A program made the translations under genes and the position numbers. 64,000 nucleotides of DNA from Dethiothermospora halolimnae. GTDB lineage: Bacteria; Bacillota; Clostridia; Tissierellales; VENL01. The stretch lies in assembly GCF_037577855.1 (NCBI RefSeq), contig NZ_JBAKFX010000017.1, positions 1 through 64,000 of the forward strand. Reading direction: 5' to 3'. The notes under the pieces are model-generated. The model had not been told where the DNA came from, searched no databases, and saw only the letters and a list, made by a program, of their open reading frames with translations. This document shows positions 51,703 through 60,407 of the stretch, piece after piece (position 1 is the first letter of the stretch; every line of letters starts with the position of its first letter).

Positions 51703-53697
51703 TTAAACTGTAAATTTATTTATTTCTTCTTTAAGCTTTTCTGCTAAGTTTAATAATGATTCACTAGATGATGATACTTGATCTATTGAAGCCGATTGCT
51801 CTTCTGTAGCGGCAGATGCCTCTTCAGTGCTTGCTGCATTTTCTTCCGCTATTGCAGATAGATTTTGTATAATATCTATTATTTGTTCCTTCTTATTATT
51901 TATACTCTTTGATGATTCATTTAGTCTATCTATGGCAATCATAGAGTGTTTAATTGCACTGATTATTTCATTGTATTTACTTTCTGTTATCTTAACACTA
52001 TTAAGTTGAGATTCCATATCCTCTAATAACTTTTCTATATTATTCACTGAAGTTTTTGAGCTACTTTGTAACTTTTCTATAGTCTTATCTATTAATTTGG
52101 TAGATTCTGTAGACTGCTCTGCCAATTTACTTATTTCATTTGCAACTACTGCAAAGCCTTTACCGGCCTCTCCTGCCCTAGCTGCTTCTATCGATGCATT
52201 TAATGCCAGTAAATTAGTTTCCTCGGCTATAGATGCTATCACCCCACTTGCTTTTGATATATCTTCTGTACTCTTATCAGTTTCTAAAATATTTCCTTGG
52301 ATTTTTTCTATAGATTTTTTACCATTATAAGACTTAGCACTTAAATCATTTATTATTTCTATTCCTTCCTCAGCCAAGGTTGATACTTCAGCTGAAGCTT
52401 TATTTAATTCTTTCATGTAGTCATTATTTTCTTCTATTATATTACCCATTTCTGTGATATATAATGAACCGTCCCCTGTATCCTTTGCCTGGTCTGTAGC
52501 TCCCTTTGCTATCTCTTCTATAGTCTTAGCTACCTCATTGGAAGCTACTGCAACCTGTTTAGATATATCTGTAAGATACTTAGATGAATCCATAACTTCT
52601 CCTGATGAATTTTTTACAGAAGCTATAAGATCTTTTATATTTTCTGTCATCGTATTAAAGGCTCTTCCTAAACTACCTATTTCGTCGTTCCTGTTTATAT
52701 CTATGCTTTCAGTTAAATCTCCACTGGCCAGCTTACCAGCATGGGTTTCTAGACCCTTTATTGGTTTTGTTATACTCTTTGAAATAAAGTATGTAACAAC
52801 TAGTCCTATTATTATAAATATTATTGTAAGTAGTAGCATATTTCCCCTAAGACTATAAACTGGATTTAATACTTGATCCTTAGGAACCACTATTGCCATG
52901 GACCATTGTGAGTTAGGTATAGGGCTGTATGCAATATAGTTATCTACACCATTTTCATTAAACTCTCCAAAACCATTTTCTCCATTTATCATATTCTTTT
53001 GTATATCAATTAAGTCTTTATATTCTTCATTGTCCTTATATTTTTCAATATCTATTTCACCTTTTTTTACAACCTCTATATCACCGTGACCTACCTTTTT
53101 ACCATTTTTATCTAAGATAAAGGCATATCCCTTTTCTCCTACCTTTATGTCCTCAACTATTTTGTTAAATATTTCTGCATCTAATACACTACCTAATACA
53201 CCTACTATTTGTCCATATTCATCTTTTATTGGTGTAGTTACCACTATTATAAGCTTATTATCTGATTCACTATATAAAGGTGGTGTTATTACTGTCTCAC
53301 CTAAAATACTCTGTTTAAAGTTTGGAGCATTGGATAAATCAAAGGACTTCCTACCAGGTACTTTGGTCATTCCACTTAAATCTGAAACTTGAAATCTTTT
53401 TACCCCTAGTTTATCTGATTCATCCTCTAATATATCCTTTTGAATCTCCCAATTCATATTTCTTATATCACTTCTTCTAGATATTGTTTGAACCTCTACT
53501 ACTCTTCTTTTAATTTCCTTAGCAAAGGTTTCAGCATTCTCTTCTACACGACTTTCAAGGGATACCCTTATATTATCGGTAAGGGCATTTGAAGAACTAA
53601 TATATGATATGGTTGACAATACTATAGACACTATCAATATTAATGCAGCTATCATAACAGTTATTTTCCCCTGTAATCCAAAGTTAATTTTTTTCAT
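51703..53697 (-). CDS. Methyl-accepting chemotaxis protein with dCache sensor
   Basis: The 664-residue receptor has a first helix (about 11-31), an extracytoplasmic dCache domain (about 35-280, with GVLGSVLDAEIFNKIV and GYAFILDKNGKKVGHGD), a second helix (~285-308), HAMP (~310-362) and a long helical signalling domain. The hairpin tip is IAEETNLLALNASIEAARAG followed by EAGKGFAVVANEISKLAEQ. EEQSASIDQVSSSSESLLNLA near the end fits methylation helices. It ends in NKFTV without a CheR-tethering pentapeptide. The ligand cannot be read. GGGGG precedes the ATG. Confidence 0.95.
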   Translation of the reverse strand: MKKINFGLQGKITVMIAALILIVSIVLSTISYISSSNALTDNIRVSLESRVEENAETFAKEIKRRVVEVQTISRRSDIRNMNWEIQKDILEDESDKLGVKRFQVSDLSGMTKVPGRKSFDLSNAPNFKQSILGETVITPPLYSESDNKLIIVVTTPIKDEYGQIVGVLGSVLDAEIFNKIVEDIKVGEKGYAFILDKNGKKVGHGDIEVVKKGEIDIEKYKDNEEYKDLIDIQKNMINGENGFGEFNENGVDNYIAYSPIPNSQWSMAIVVPKDQVLNPVYSLRGNMLLLTIIFIIIGLVVTYFISKSITKPIKGLETHAGKLASGDLTESIDINRNDEIGSLGRAFNTMTENIKDLIASVKNSSGEVMDSSKYLTDISKQVAVASNEVAKTIEEIAKGATDQAKDTGDGSLYITEMGNIIEENNDYMKELNKASAEVSTLAEEGIEIINDLSAKSYNGKKSIEKIQGNILETDKSTEDISKASGVIASIAEETNLLALNASIEAARAGEAGKGFAVVANEISKLAEQSTESTKLIDKTIEKLQSSSKTSVNNIEKLLEDMESQLNSVKITESKYNEIISAIKHSMIAIDRLNESSKSINNKKEQIIDIIQNLSAIAEENAASTEEASAATEEQSASIDQVSSSSESLLNLAEKLKEEINKFTV

Positions 53698-53971
53698 TAC
53701 CTTCCCCCCTATTTATACATTTTTTTGTTTTTTTCGACATTTTAATTATACCCTTAATTATATATTTTTATCAAGGTATTAACAATTCCTGTTATTGGGT
53801 ATATAACAAGATACATCCTCTTAATTATATTTTAATAAATATATTTTTAATATGTGTTTTATTAATGAATTTCTTATGCCGATAATATAATGTAGTATTG
53901 GTAATTTTTAATTTATTATTTTACCATTTGTAATACTTTATATTATAATAAAAAATGAAAGGGGGGTTTGT

Positions 53972-54334
53972 GTGGATAATGTTAGAAGAGAACAACGTTC
54001 AGTGGCATCTGTAATAATATTTACTGTTATTACCTGTGGTATATATGGACTTTACTGGATATATGTAACCAGTAGAGATTTAAAGGACTATTTAGGTGAT
54101 CCTGAAATTAATCCAGGACTAGATTTATTTCTATGTATAATATGTTTTCCTTACACTATATACTGGGCATATAAAATTGGAAAGCTAATAGTAAGAGCTC
54201 AAAGAACATCTGGAATAATGGAAGAAGATAACTCTATCCTTTATCTATTGCTATCGATATTTGGACTTCAAATCGTTGCCTTTGCCATAATGCAATCAAA
54301 TCTAAATAAAATCTGGGCTAGAAATGAAATCTAG
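53972..54334 (+). CDS. DUF4234 membrane protein
   Basis: The 120-residue protein has three to four hydrophobic segments. RSVASVIIFTVITCGIYGLY and WIYVTSRDLKDYL form the DUF4234 signature, and the end (QSNLNKIWARNE) is also typical. The start is GTG at 53972 after GGGGGG. The next gene begins inside it (11-base overlap), so both are translated from one message. Function unknown. Confidence 0.8.
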   Translation: MDNVRREQRSVASVIIFTVITCGIYGLYWIYVTSRDLKDYLGDPEINPGLDLFLCIICFPYTIYWAYKIGKLIVRAQRTSGIMEEDNSILYLLLSIFGLQIVAFAIMQSNLNKIWARNEI

Positions 54335-54737
54335 TATTAAAAGCTTCCTAACACCTATGTTGGGAATAGTATTTTTTTATTTTATAGTGTTTATTCTTGG
54401 GAATAATACTAGATGTTACTTTAGAAATGTTTTTGGAATACCGTGTCCCGGATGTGGATTAAGTAGAGCCTTTACAAGTTTTTTTAATGGTGATTTTATA
54501 GGGGCTATACATTATCATCCCTTATTTATAATACCTATTATAGTATTTATAGTAGTTATATTTAAAAACAACAAGTATATCAATCAATTGTATAAAAGTA
54601 ATAAATTTTGGAATATAGTTTGTATCATTTTAATAGGTACATGGATAATAAGAATGATTATTTTATTTCCAAATAAAGAACCCCTAAGGTTTTATCAGGA
54701 TGGTTTTTTTCCACGGATAATAAATATTATTAAATAG
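54324..54737 (+). CDS. DUF2752 membrane protein
   Basis: The 137-residue protein has about three helices and the DUF2752 motif GIPCPGCGLSRAFTSFFNGD followed by FIGAIHYHP. The Cys-x-x-Cys plus SRA segment is the family hallmark. In many Firmicutes DUF2752 and DUF4234 genes are neighbours; they may act together at the membrane. No catalytic role is known. A terminator overlaps the stop codon. Confidence 0.82.
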   Translation: MKSSIKSFLTPMLGIVFFYFIVFILGNNTRCYFRNVFGIPCPGCGLSRAFTSFFNGDFIGAIHYHPLFIIPIIVFIVVIFKNNKYINQLYKSNKFWNIVCIILIGTWIIRMIILFPNKEPLRFYQDGFFPRIINIIK

Positions 54738-54764
54738 TCTGGCATATGCCAGACTATTTTTTAT
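54735..54764 (+). terminator. Terminator of the DUF4234-DUF2752 operon
   Basis: TAGTCTGGCATATGCCAGAC followed by TA and T6. It begins at the stop codon. Confidence 0.85.
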
Positions 54765-54911
54765 ATAGTACCATCATTTATATAATTTTATTTTAATTAC
54801 AAAAATGATTTTTCTATCTAAATTATTATTTATGGTGTACTATATTGATATGGTAAAAATTTTTATTCTCCCTTTATATAATTTTAAAAAATTATATTGT
54901 TAATTAAGTTT

Positions 54912-57072
54912 TGTACAACCCAAACCACTAATAAAAAATAAACTTAATAATCAAACAACATAAGGGGTGATATAAAAATGGAAAATACTATACCAAAAAA
55001 TATCAATGACATAGGTATTGGTACTAATAAAGCCAGAAATATGGTTATTTTTTTAACTTTATTTTCATTAACTATTTATGGAGGCTTTAAAAACTTTTTA
55101 TTATTCCATACTGGAGTAGAATTAATCAGCATAGCTGTAGCATTTAACATATTCTCAGTATCACTAGCCACAAAGGATATAAACCATAATTTCCCTTTTA
55201 TTGTATTGGGTATTGGTTATTTATTTATAGGAAGCTTGGATTTACTCCATACCTTATCCTACGATGGATTAGGTGTTTTCAAAAGTTTCACCACAGATTT
55301 ACCAACAAAACTTTGGATAGCATCTAGATATGTTGAAGGATTAACCTTTCTAATCATGTTAATGTTTTTTGAAAAAGGAACTAAATATAGAAATGTCTTT
55401 TTTATTTATATGCTAATATGTTTATTTTTTATACTTTCTATATTTGTATATGATATATTTCCAAGTTGCCATATTAAAGGTGAAGGATTAACCGATTTTA
55501 AAGTAATAAGTGAATATATCATATGCTTTATACTTCTTGTTTCAATAATAATATTGACTAAAATAAAAGATAAATTTTTAAATTATACTATACTTAAATG
55601 GTCCATTATATCTACTATAATATCAGAACTATCCTTTACTTTGTATGTAGATGTATATGGATTTTTTAATATTTTAGGCCACATATTTAAGTTAATTTCA
55701 TTTTTATTGCTATATAAAGGCATCTGTGATATTCAAATTAAAAGGCCCTACTCCTTACTAAATAGGAGAAATAAGGAATTACAACAGGAGAATTTCAAAA
55801 GGCTTAATGTAGAAAAAGAGCTACTAAATAAAAGGGAAATATTAAATTCTATATTAGATTCATCTGGCAATGGAATATTGGTCTATGATAATAATCTAGA
55901 ACTATTACATGTGAATGATAGTTTTATTAATATGTTAGATGTTTCTAAAAGCCTAATAACAAATAAGAAATTAACAGAGCTCCACCATTTTGTAGTGTCT
56001 AAACTTAAGAATCCTAAAGTCTTTTCTAAAAATACTAAGTTAGTTCTATATAGTACTAAAGAAAAAACAGATATTTTAAGACTTAAAAATAATAGGACTT
56101 TAAGAAGATATTCCTATCCATTAATTATAGATAAAAAAATAATAGGTAGAGTTGTAAATTTAGAAGACATTACCGATAAGTTTCAGGTAAAAAAATTAAA
56201 GGATGATGTTAAATCAACAGAAAAACTACTAAAAAAAGAAAAGGAATATGATAAGCTAAAAACCGAGTTTTTTTCAAATATTTCCCACGAACTAAAGACA
56301 CCTATAAATATTTTACTAGGTACAGTTCAGTTATTTTATATATATTTAAAAAATAACACTGTCATTGATAAAGATAATAAGTTAAAGGAACATATAGACT
56401 CAATGAAACAAAACTGCTATAGACTTTTAAGACTTATAAATAATTTAGTCGATATAACTAAATTAGAATCGGGGCACCTAAGTATTAATTTAAATAACTA
56501 TAATATAGTAAGTGTAGTTGAAGATATAACGCTATCAGTCTCTACTTATGTAGAAAATAAAGGCTTAAGCCTAATATTTGATACTGATATTGAAGAAAAA
56601 ATAATTGCCTGTGATCCCGATAAAATTGAAAGAATTATTTTAAACCTCCTTTCTAATGGAATAAAGTTCACCAATCCTGGGGGAGAAATAATAGTATCTA
56701 TACAGGACAATGATGATTTAATATCAATATCTGTTAAGGATAATGGTATAGGTATTCCTAAAAAGAAACAAAAAGAGATTTTTAATAGATTTGATCAAGT
56801 GGGAGAGTCATTGTCAAGGAATTATCAAGGTAGTGGTATTGGATTATCATTAGTTAAATCCTTGGTAGACCTTCATAATGGTAGTATCAATTTAATAAGT
56901 GAGTATAATGACGGCAGTGAGTTTATAATAAACCTGCCAGTAAGAAAAGTATATGATGGGAATAACAATATTAATATAAAAAATAATAAATCTAATATTG
57001 AAAAAATACAAATAGAATTCTCCGATATATACTCATAATAATTATATAATACCTTATGGTTTGGGTTGTACA
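54912..57072. repeat. Perfect 16-bp inverted repeat flanking the MASE3 kinase gene
   Basis: TGTACAACCCAAACCA (54912-54927) is exactly inverted at 57057-57072 (TGGTTTGGGTTGTACA). The arms enclose only the kinase gene with about 50 and 18 bases to its ends. No transposase is inside. The match stops at exactly 16 bases. Confidence 0.7.
54978..57038 (+). CDS. MASE3-PAS sensor histidine kinase
   Basis: The 686-residue kinase has a MASE3 membrane sensor (about residues 20-255, seven to eight helices; SLDLLHTLSYDGLGVF and WIASRYVEGLTFL are typical), a PAS domain (~285-400), a coiled linker, HisKA with H437 (FFSNISHELKTP) and HATPase (NLLSNGIKF, DNGIGIPKKKQKEIFNRFDQ, GSGIGLSLVKSL). The last residues are IQIEFSDIYS, shared with the kinase at 25893-27908. 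No response regulator is adjacent. AAGGGGTG precedes the ATG. The gene is enclosed by a perfect inverted repeat. Confidence 0.93.
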   Translation: MENTIPKNINDIGIGTNKARNMVIFLTLFSLTIYGGFKNFLLFHTGVELISIAVAFNIFSVSLATKDINHNFPFIVLGIGYLFIGSLDLLHTLSYDGLGVFKSFTTDLPTKLWIASRYVEGLTFLIMLMFFEKGTKYRNVFFIYMLICLFFILSIFVYDIFPSCHIKGEGLTDFKVISEYIICFILLVSIIILTKIKDKFLNYTILKWSIISTIISELSFTLYVDVYGFFNILGHIFKLISFLLLYKGICDIQIKRPYSLLNRRNKELQQENFKRLNVEKELLNKREILNSILDSSGNGILVYDNNLELLHVNDSFINMLDVSKSLITNKKLTELHHFVVSKLKNPKVFSKNTKLVLYSTKEKTDILRLKNNRTLRRYSYPLIIDKKIIGRVVNLEDITDKFQVKKLKDDVKSTEKLLKKEKEYDKLKTEFFSNISHELKTPINILLGTVQLFYIYLKNNTVIDKDNKLKEHIDSMKQNCYRLLRLINNLVDITKLESGHLSINLNNYNIVSVVEDITLSVSTYVENKGLSLIFDTDIEEKIIACDPDKIERIILNLLSNGIKFTNPGGEIIVSIQDNDDLISISVKDNGIGIPKKKQKEIFNRFDQVGESLSRNYQGSGIGLSLVKSLVDLHNGSINLISEYNDGSEFIINLPVRKVYDGNNNINIKNNKSNIEKIQIEFSDIYS

Positions 57073-57076
57073 TTTT

Positions 57077-57103
57077 AAAAAGGAAGGTAGCCGCCTTCCT
57101 TTT
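57077..57103. terminator. Bidirectional terminator between converging genes
   Basis: AAAAGGAAGG/CCTTCCTTTT stem with loop TAGCCG, between the MASE3 kinase (+) and the VanZ-RDD gene (-). Confidence 0.8.
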
Positions 57104-57111
57104 AAATGTAT

Positions 57112-58209
57112 TTAGTCTATTATATTTCTTGTTTTGCTTAGCTTCTCATAAAATAACCGCTTCTTCTTTTCAAATAAATGGAGTATAAAATGTATAAATA
57201 ACATTACATTTACTAAGACTCCAATAAAGCCTATTATAATTCCAGCTATGGAATTATAGTTAGCCACAAAACCACTTATTAATATACTATTGGTTCCAAA
57301 TACTCCGTAGTATAATATACCATACCTTTTTAGAACCTCTTTAAATTTGATTCTATCATTTTCACCCTTTATTTTAATCCTTAAAAAAGTCTTTCCTATT
57401 GTTTTACCATTTGTTATATATACTCCTACTATAAAATATAAAAATACAGTTATTATATATAAAATGATCCCTTTAGGCACTGCTAGAATTTTTATAATTA
57501 GTAGTAATATACCTCCGATTATTCCCCAATCTATCATAAATGCAAGGGTCCTTCTTATAAAACCTACCTCTAACTCCTTTAAGTTAACATCTTTATCTAA
57601 TTTATCTGCCTTGGGAAGAAAAAATGTAAACATCGGAGCTATTATGTATCCAATAAATCCTCCAAATGTATTAAGTATCAAATCATCCACATCAAATAGC
57701 CTATAGGGACAATTATAAATGGCATAAAGTCCTGTTATCTGGGTTATCTCAAAAAATAATGATATTAAAAATGATAAAATTATAGTCTCTATCATTCCCT
57801 TTTTAAAATAGTATCTTAAATATACCCCAAGGGGTAATAACAATATAGCATTAAAGGCAGCCTGTAAAAATACGCTTTCCCTAAGGGCATCTATATAGGT
57901 ACTAGGATCATATATATTAAGGGTGGTCTTATCTAAAAAAGTATCAACAAATTGAAATGGCTCTATTTGATAATACTGGGTATTCTCCCGCTGAAAACTA
58001 CAGATATCCCTAGTCTCTGGAAGGGGTAATATAACTAGATAATAGGCAACCAATAAATAAAAGAAAAAAGAGTAGAGTATAAAACTCCTTAATTTATTTA
58101 CATATTTATATTTCCTATATTGATGTATCAAAAACGGCAATGTTATTAAAAAAGCTAAAATAGGAAAAGTTAATATAGCTATTTTTATAGGAAGAATATA
58201 GGCTTCCAT
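57112..58209 (-). CDS. VanZ-RDD fusion membrane protein
   Basis: The 365-residue protein joins a VanZ-like domain (about 1-190; SFFFYLLVAYYLVILPLPET, NAILLLPLGVYLRYYFKKGM, EITQITGLYAIYNCPYRLFD and DVDDLILNTFGGFIGY) with an RDD domain (about 205-350; GFIRRTLAFMIDWGIIGGIL, TNGKTIGKTFLRIK). VanZ proteins lower teicoplanin binding by an unknown route; RDD domains are linked to ion exchange or act as membrane anchors. The fusion is common in Firmicutes. GGGGG precedes the ATG. Single gene. Confidence 0.88.
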   Translation of the reverse strand: MEAYILPIKIAILTFPILAFLITLPFLIHQYRKYKYVNKLRSFILYSFFFYLLVAYYLVILPLPETRDICSFQRENTQYYQIEPFQFVDTFLDKTTLNIYDPSTYIDALRESVFLQAAFNAILLLPLGVYLRYYFKKGMIETIILSFLISLFFEITQITGLYAIYNCPYRLFDVDDLILNTFGGFIGYIIAPMFTFFLPKADKLDKDVNLKELEVGFIRRTLAFMIDWGIIGGILLLIIKILAVPKGIILYIITVFLYFIVGVYITNGKTIGKTFLRIKIKGENDRIKFKEVLKRYGILYYGVFGTNSILISGFVANYNSIAGIIIGFIGVLVNVMLFIHFILHLFEKKKRLFYEKLSKTRNIID

Positions 58210-58248
58210 GTTATGCCCCCTTTATTAAGTTTAGAGTCTAAACTTTCT

Positions 58249-58914
58249 TTATATGGTCAATGTATACAGCTTATTATTCAATATGTCCACAAACTTTCTT
58301 TTCATAAATTTACTACTATAAATTGAACCTACCATTTCCCTCCACTGATAAACAGTAAGTCCACTTTCCTCTTCTAATATATCTATTAATCCTTCAGATT
58401 TATATAATCTAATAATATCATCGGTGAGCTCCTTAGGGGAACTATAAACATTAAATACCATATAGGTTCTATTAGTAAACCATCTACTATTAAAGCTGTT
58501 GGAAAGTTTTGTAACTTCCTTTATGAAATCCCCTCTACTTAAACCCTTCATTCCATCAATAATATCAAGTTGAGCCTTTATATCTTTTATATCCCTTTTA
58601 TACTTTTCTTTTATATCATCTTTAAGCATATCTAGTAAATCATAAGGGTTGTCCACATCATAAATAACTTCATCATGCTCTTCTCTAGTAAGCCAAGTTA
58701 CAATTACACTAGGAAAGAATACATATTTTATAAACCCCATCAAGGATTCAACATTTGGATAACATGCCCAACTATTATGCATTTGATTTCCATTATAAAT
58801 ATTAGTTTGTATAAATAGGGAGTCCTTTGATAAAGGTATGTTTTTAAATAATCCTTGCCAAACATTTTTATTATTTTTTATATAATGCTTCCAAAATCCC
58901 AAGGTTTCATACAT
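58249..58914 (-). CDS. Uncharacterised cytoplasmic protein next to trmB
   Basis: The 221-residue protein has no signal peptide or clear membrane helix. Its start (MYETLGFWKHYIKNNKNVWQ) and the YPNVESLMGFIKYVFFPSVI and VTWLTREEH segments suggest a mixed fold. I do not recognise the family. Start 58914 is preferred because AAGGAAG lies upstream; an in-frame ATG at 58935 overlaps the trmB end without a site. Being directly after trmB it is probably co-transcribed. Function not inferable. Confidence 0.65.
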   Translation of the reverse strand: MYETLGFWKHYIKNNKNVWQGLFKNIPLSKDSLFIQTNIYNGNQMHNSWACYPNVESLMGFIKYVFFPSVIVTWLTREEHDEVIYDVDNPYDLLDMLKDDIKEKYKRDIKDIKAQLDIIDGMKGLSRGDFIKEVTKLSNSFNSRWFTNRTYMVFNVYSSPKELTDDIIRLYKSEGLIDILEEESGLTVYQWREMVGSIYSSKFMKRKFVDILNNKLYTLTI

Positions 58915-58935
58915 ATTAAAACTTCCTTTCTCCAT

Positions 58936-59580
58936 TTATTCCACAGGTGGTATGGCTATTAATTTATTTATTTTTTTCCCTTGTTTAGAAAATTTCTTCT
59001 CATATTCGGTCATTACGTTGTCTTCATTGTATTGGCTGTTGTGTAGATCCCTTGTTACCAATGTTATATTCCACCCCTGTTCCTTAAGTTCCTCTATGGA
59101 GAAATTAAATAAACCATCATTGTCGGTTTTAAAATGTAAGTCCCCACTTGATTTTAATATCCTTTCATAGTCCTTTAAAAATCCTCTATAGGTAAGTCGT
59201 CTTTTACTATGTCTTTTTTTAGGCCATGGGTCTGAAAAATTTAGATATATCCTATCCAAGTCATTATCGTTAAATATCTCATCTATTAATTTTATGTCAC
59301 TGTGGGCAAAATAAAAGTTTTCAGGGCACTCCTCAGGTAATTTTTTTAAAGCCCTTATAACAACCTTTGAATTTCTCTCAAAGGCTAAATAGTTTATATT
59401 AGGATATTTTTCTGCCATCCCCATTATAAAACTTCCCCTTCCAGATCCAAACTCCACATGGAGGGGATTTTTATTTCCAAATATTTCATCCCATTTTCCT
59501 TTAAATCTTTCCGGTCTAAATATAGCCTTTTCATTGTCTTTTATTATTTCATGGGCATTTTCCACATGTCTTAATCTCAT
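58936..59580 (-). CDS. trmB: tRNA (guanine-N7-)-methyltransferase
   Basis: The 214-residue enzyme makes m7G46 in tRNA with SAM. The cofactor motif is VEFGSGRGSFIMGMAEKYP and the catalytic block is NFSDPWPKKRHSKRRLTYRG, which includes the conserved Asp and the Arg/Lys tRNA contacts. LHFKTDNDGLFNFS is motif VIII-like. GAGGTG precedes the ATG. Length is normal. Confidence 0.96.
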   Translation of the reverse strand: MRLRHVENAHEIIKDNEKAIFRPERFKGKWDEIFGNKNPLHVEFGSGRGSFIMGMAEKYPNINYLAFERNSKVVIRALKKLPEECPENFYFAHSDIKLIDEIFNDNDLDRIYLNFSDPWPKKRHSKRRLTYRGFLKDYERILKSSGDLHFKTDNDGLFNFSIEELKEQGWNITLVTRDLHNSQYNEDNVMTEYEKKFSKQGKKINKLIAIPPVE

Positions 59581-59652
59581 TTACTACACCTCTTTAAATA
59601 TTAAAATATACACATTTTATTATTATACCAATAATACTTATAATAATAAATA

Positions 59653-60246
59653 TTATTTATATTTAAATTCCATAGATGAATTTAATAGTCTCTTATATTC
59701 CTTCTTCTTTTTATTAAAATTACCATGTTGTATAAAAAGTAAGGAAAAAGCTTCCCATAAAAAGACCCATCCTCCAACGGATAAACCTTGGAATATTATA
59801 TTATTAAATAAATTCATTTTAGTAGATACCTGTAAAGTATAGGATAGTGAAATAAAGAGTATTGATATAATGATATATATTATTGCCCTTTTCCTTTTAT
59901 TAAATAAGCTTGACTTTATTACATATAACCTATATCTAAAGAAACTTCTAATCCCCTTTTCAATTCTTTTTTCTGTTTCTTTATTTCTTTTTTGATTATC
60001 CATTATAAACCTCATAACAATATTATTTTTTAAATCGATATCATAGGAACAGTCTTCTAAAAATGTTTTAAGACTAGAATCCAAATCTCTAACATTATAA
60101 ACTGAAGAATCCCAGCTATTAAAAATATCATTATAGTCTTCAATTGAAATCTCTATTATATAATCCCCTGTCTTTTCATCTATTGAATAAAATTGTTCTA
60201 AATAGTTTCGTCTCACATTATCATCCTTTTCTTTTAAACTTCCCAT
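59653..60246 (-). CDS. Uncharacterised two-helix membrane protein
   Basis: The 197-residue protein has a long N-terminal cytoplasmic part (about 1-118, rich in Asp and Glu, with YIIEISIEDYNDIFNSWDSS), a basic stretch (KRIEKGIRSFFRYRLYVIKS and NKRKRA), two helices (~122-140 and ~150-175) and a Lys-rich tail. The family is not recognised, and the ribosome site is weak (GGG about 8 bases before ATG). The layout resembles small membrane-anchored regulators, but this is speculation. Confidence 0.6.
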   Translation of the reverse strand: MGSLKEKDDNVRRNYLEQFYSIDEKTGDYIIEISIEDYNDIFNSWDSSVYNVRDLDSSLKTFLEDCSYDIDLKNNIVMRFIMDNQKRNKETEKRIEKGIRSFFRYRLYVIKSSLFNKRKRAIIYIIISILFISLSYTLQVSTKMNLFNNIIFQGLSVGGWVFLWEAFSLLFIQHGNFNKKKKEYKRLLNSSMEFKYK

Positions 60247-60330
60247 ATTTATCCCATACCCTGTAAAATAATATTAAATCCAATAAACCACAGAATTATA
60301 GTATCTACATAATATCATACTATATAAAAT

Positions 60331-60374
60331 TTAAGATGTCATAGATTATGGTACCATAATCTATGACATCTTAA
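60331..60374. terminator. 44-nt perfect palindrome
   Basis: TTAAGATGTCATAGATTATG and its exact reverse complement flank the centre GTAC without loop mismatches. It follows the ABC exporter gene by 34 bases and could be a terminator or a protein-binding palindrome; the T-tract is weak. Confidence 0.6.
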
Positions 60375-60407
60375 TATTAAATTAACTATTTGTTTTTTAG
60401 CCTCTAT

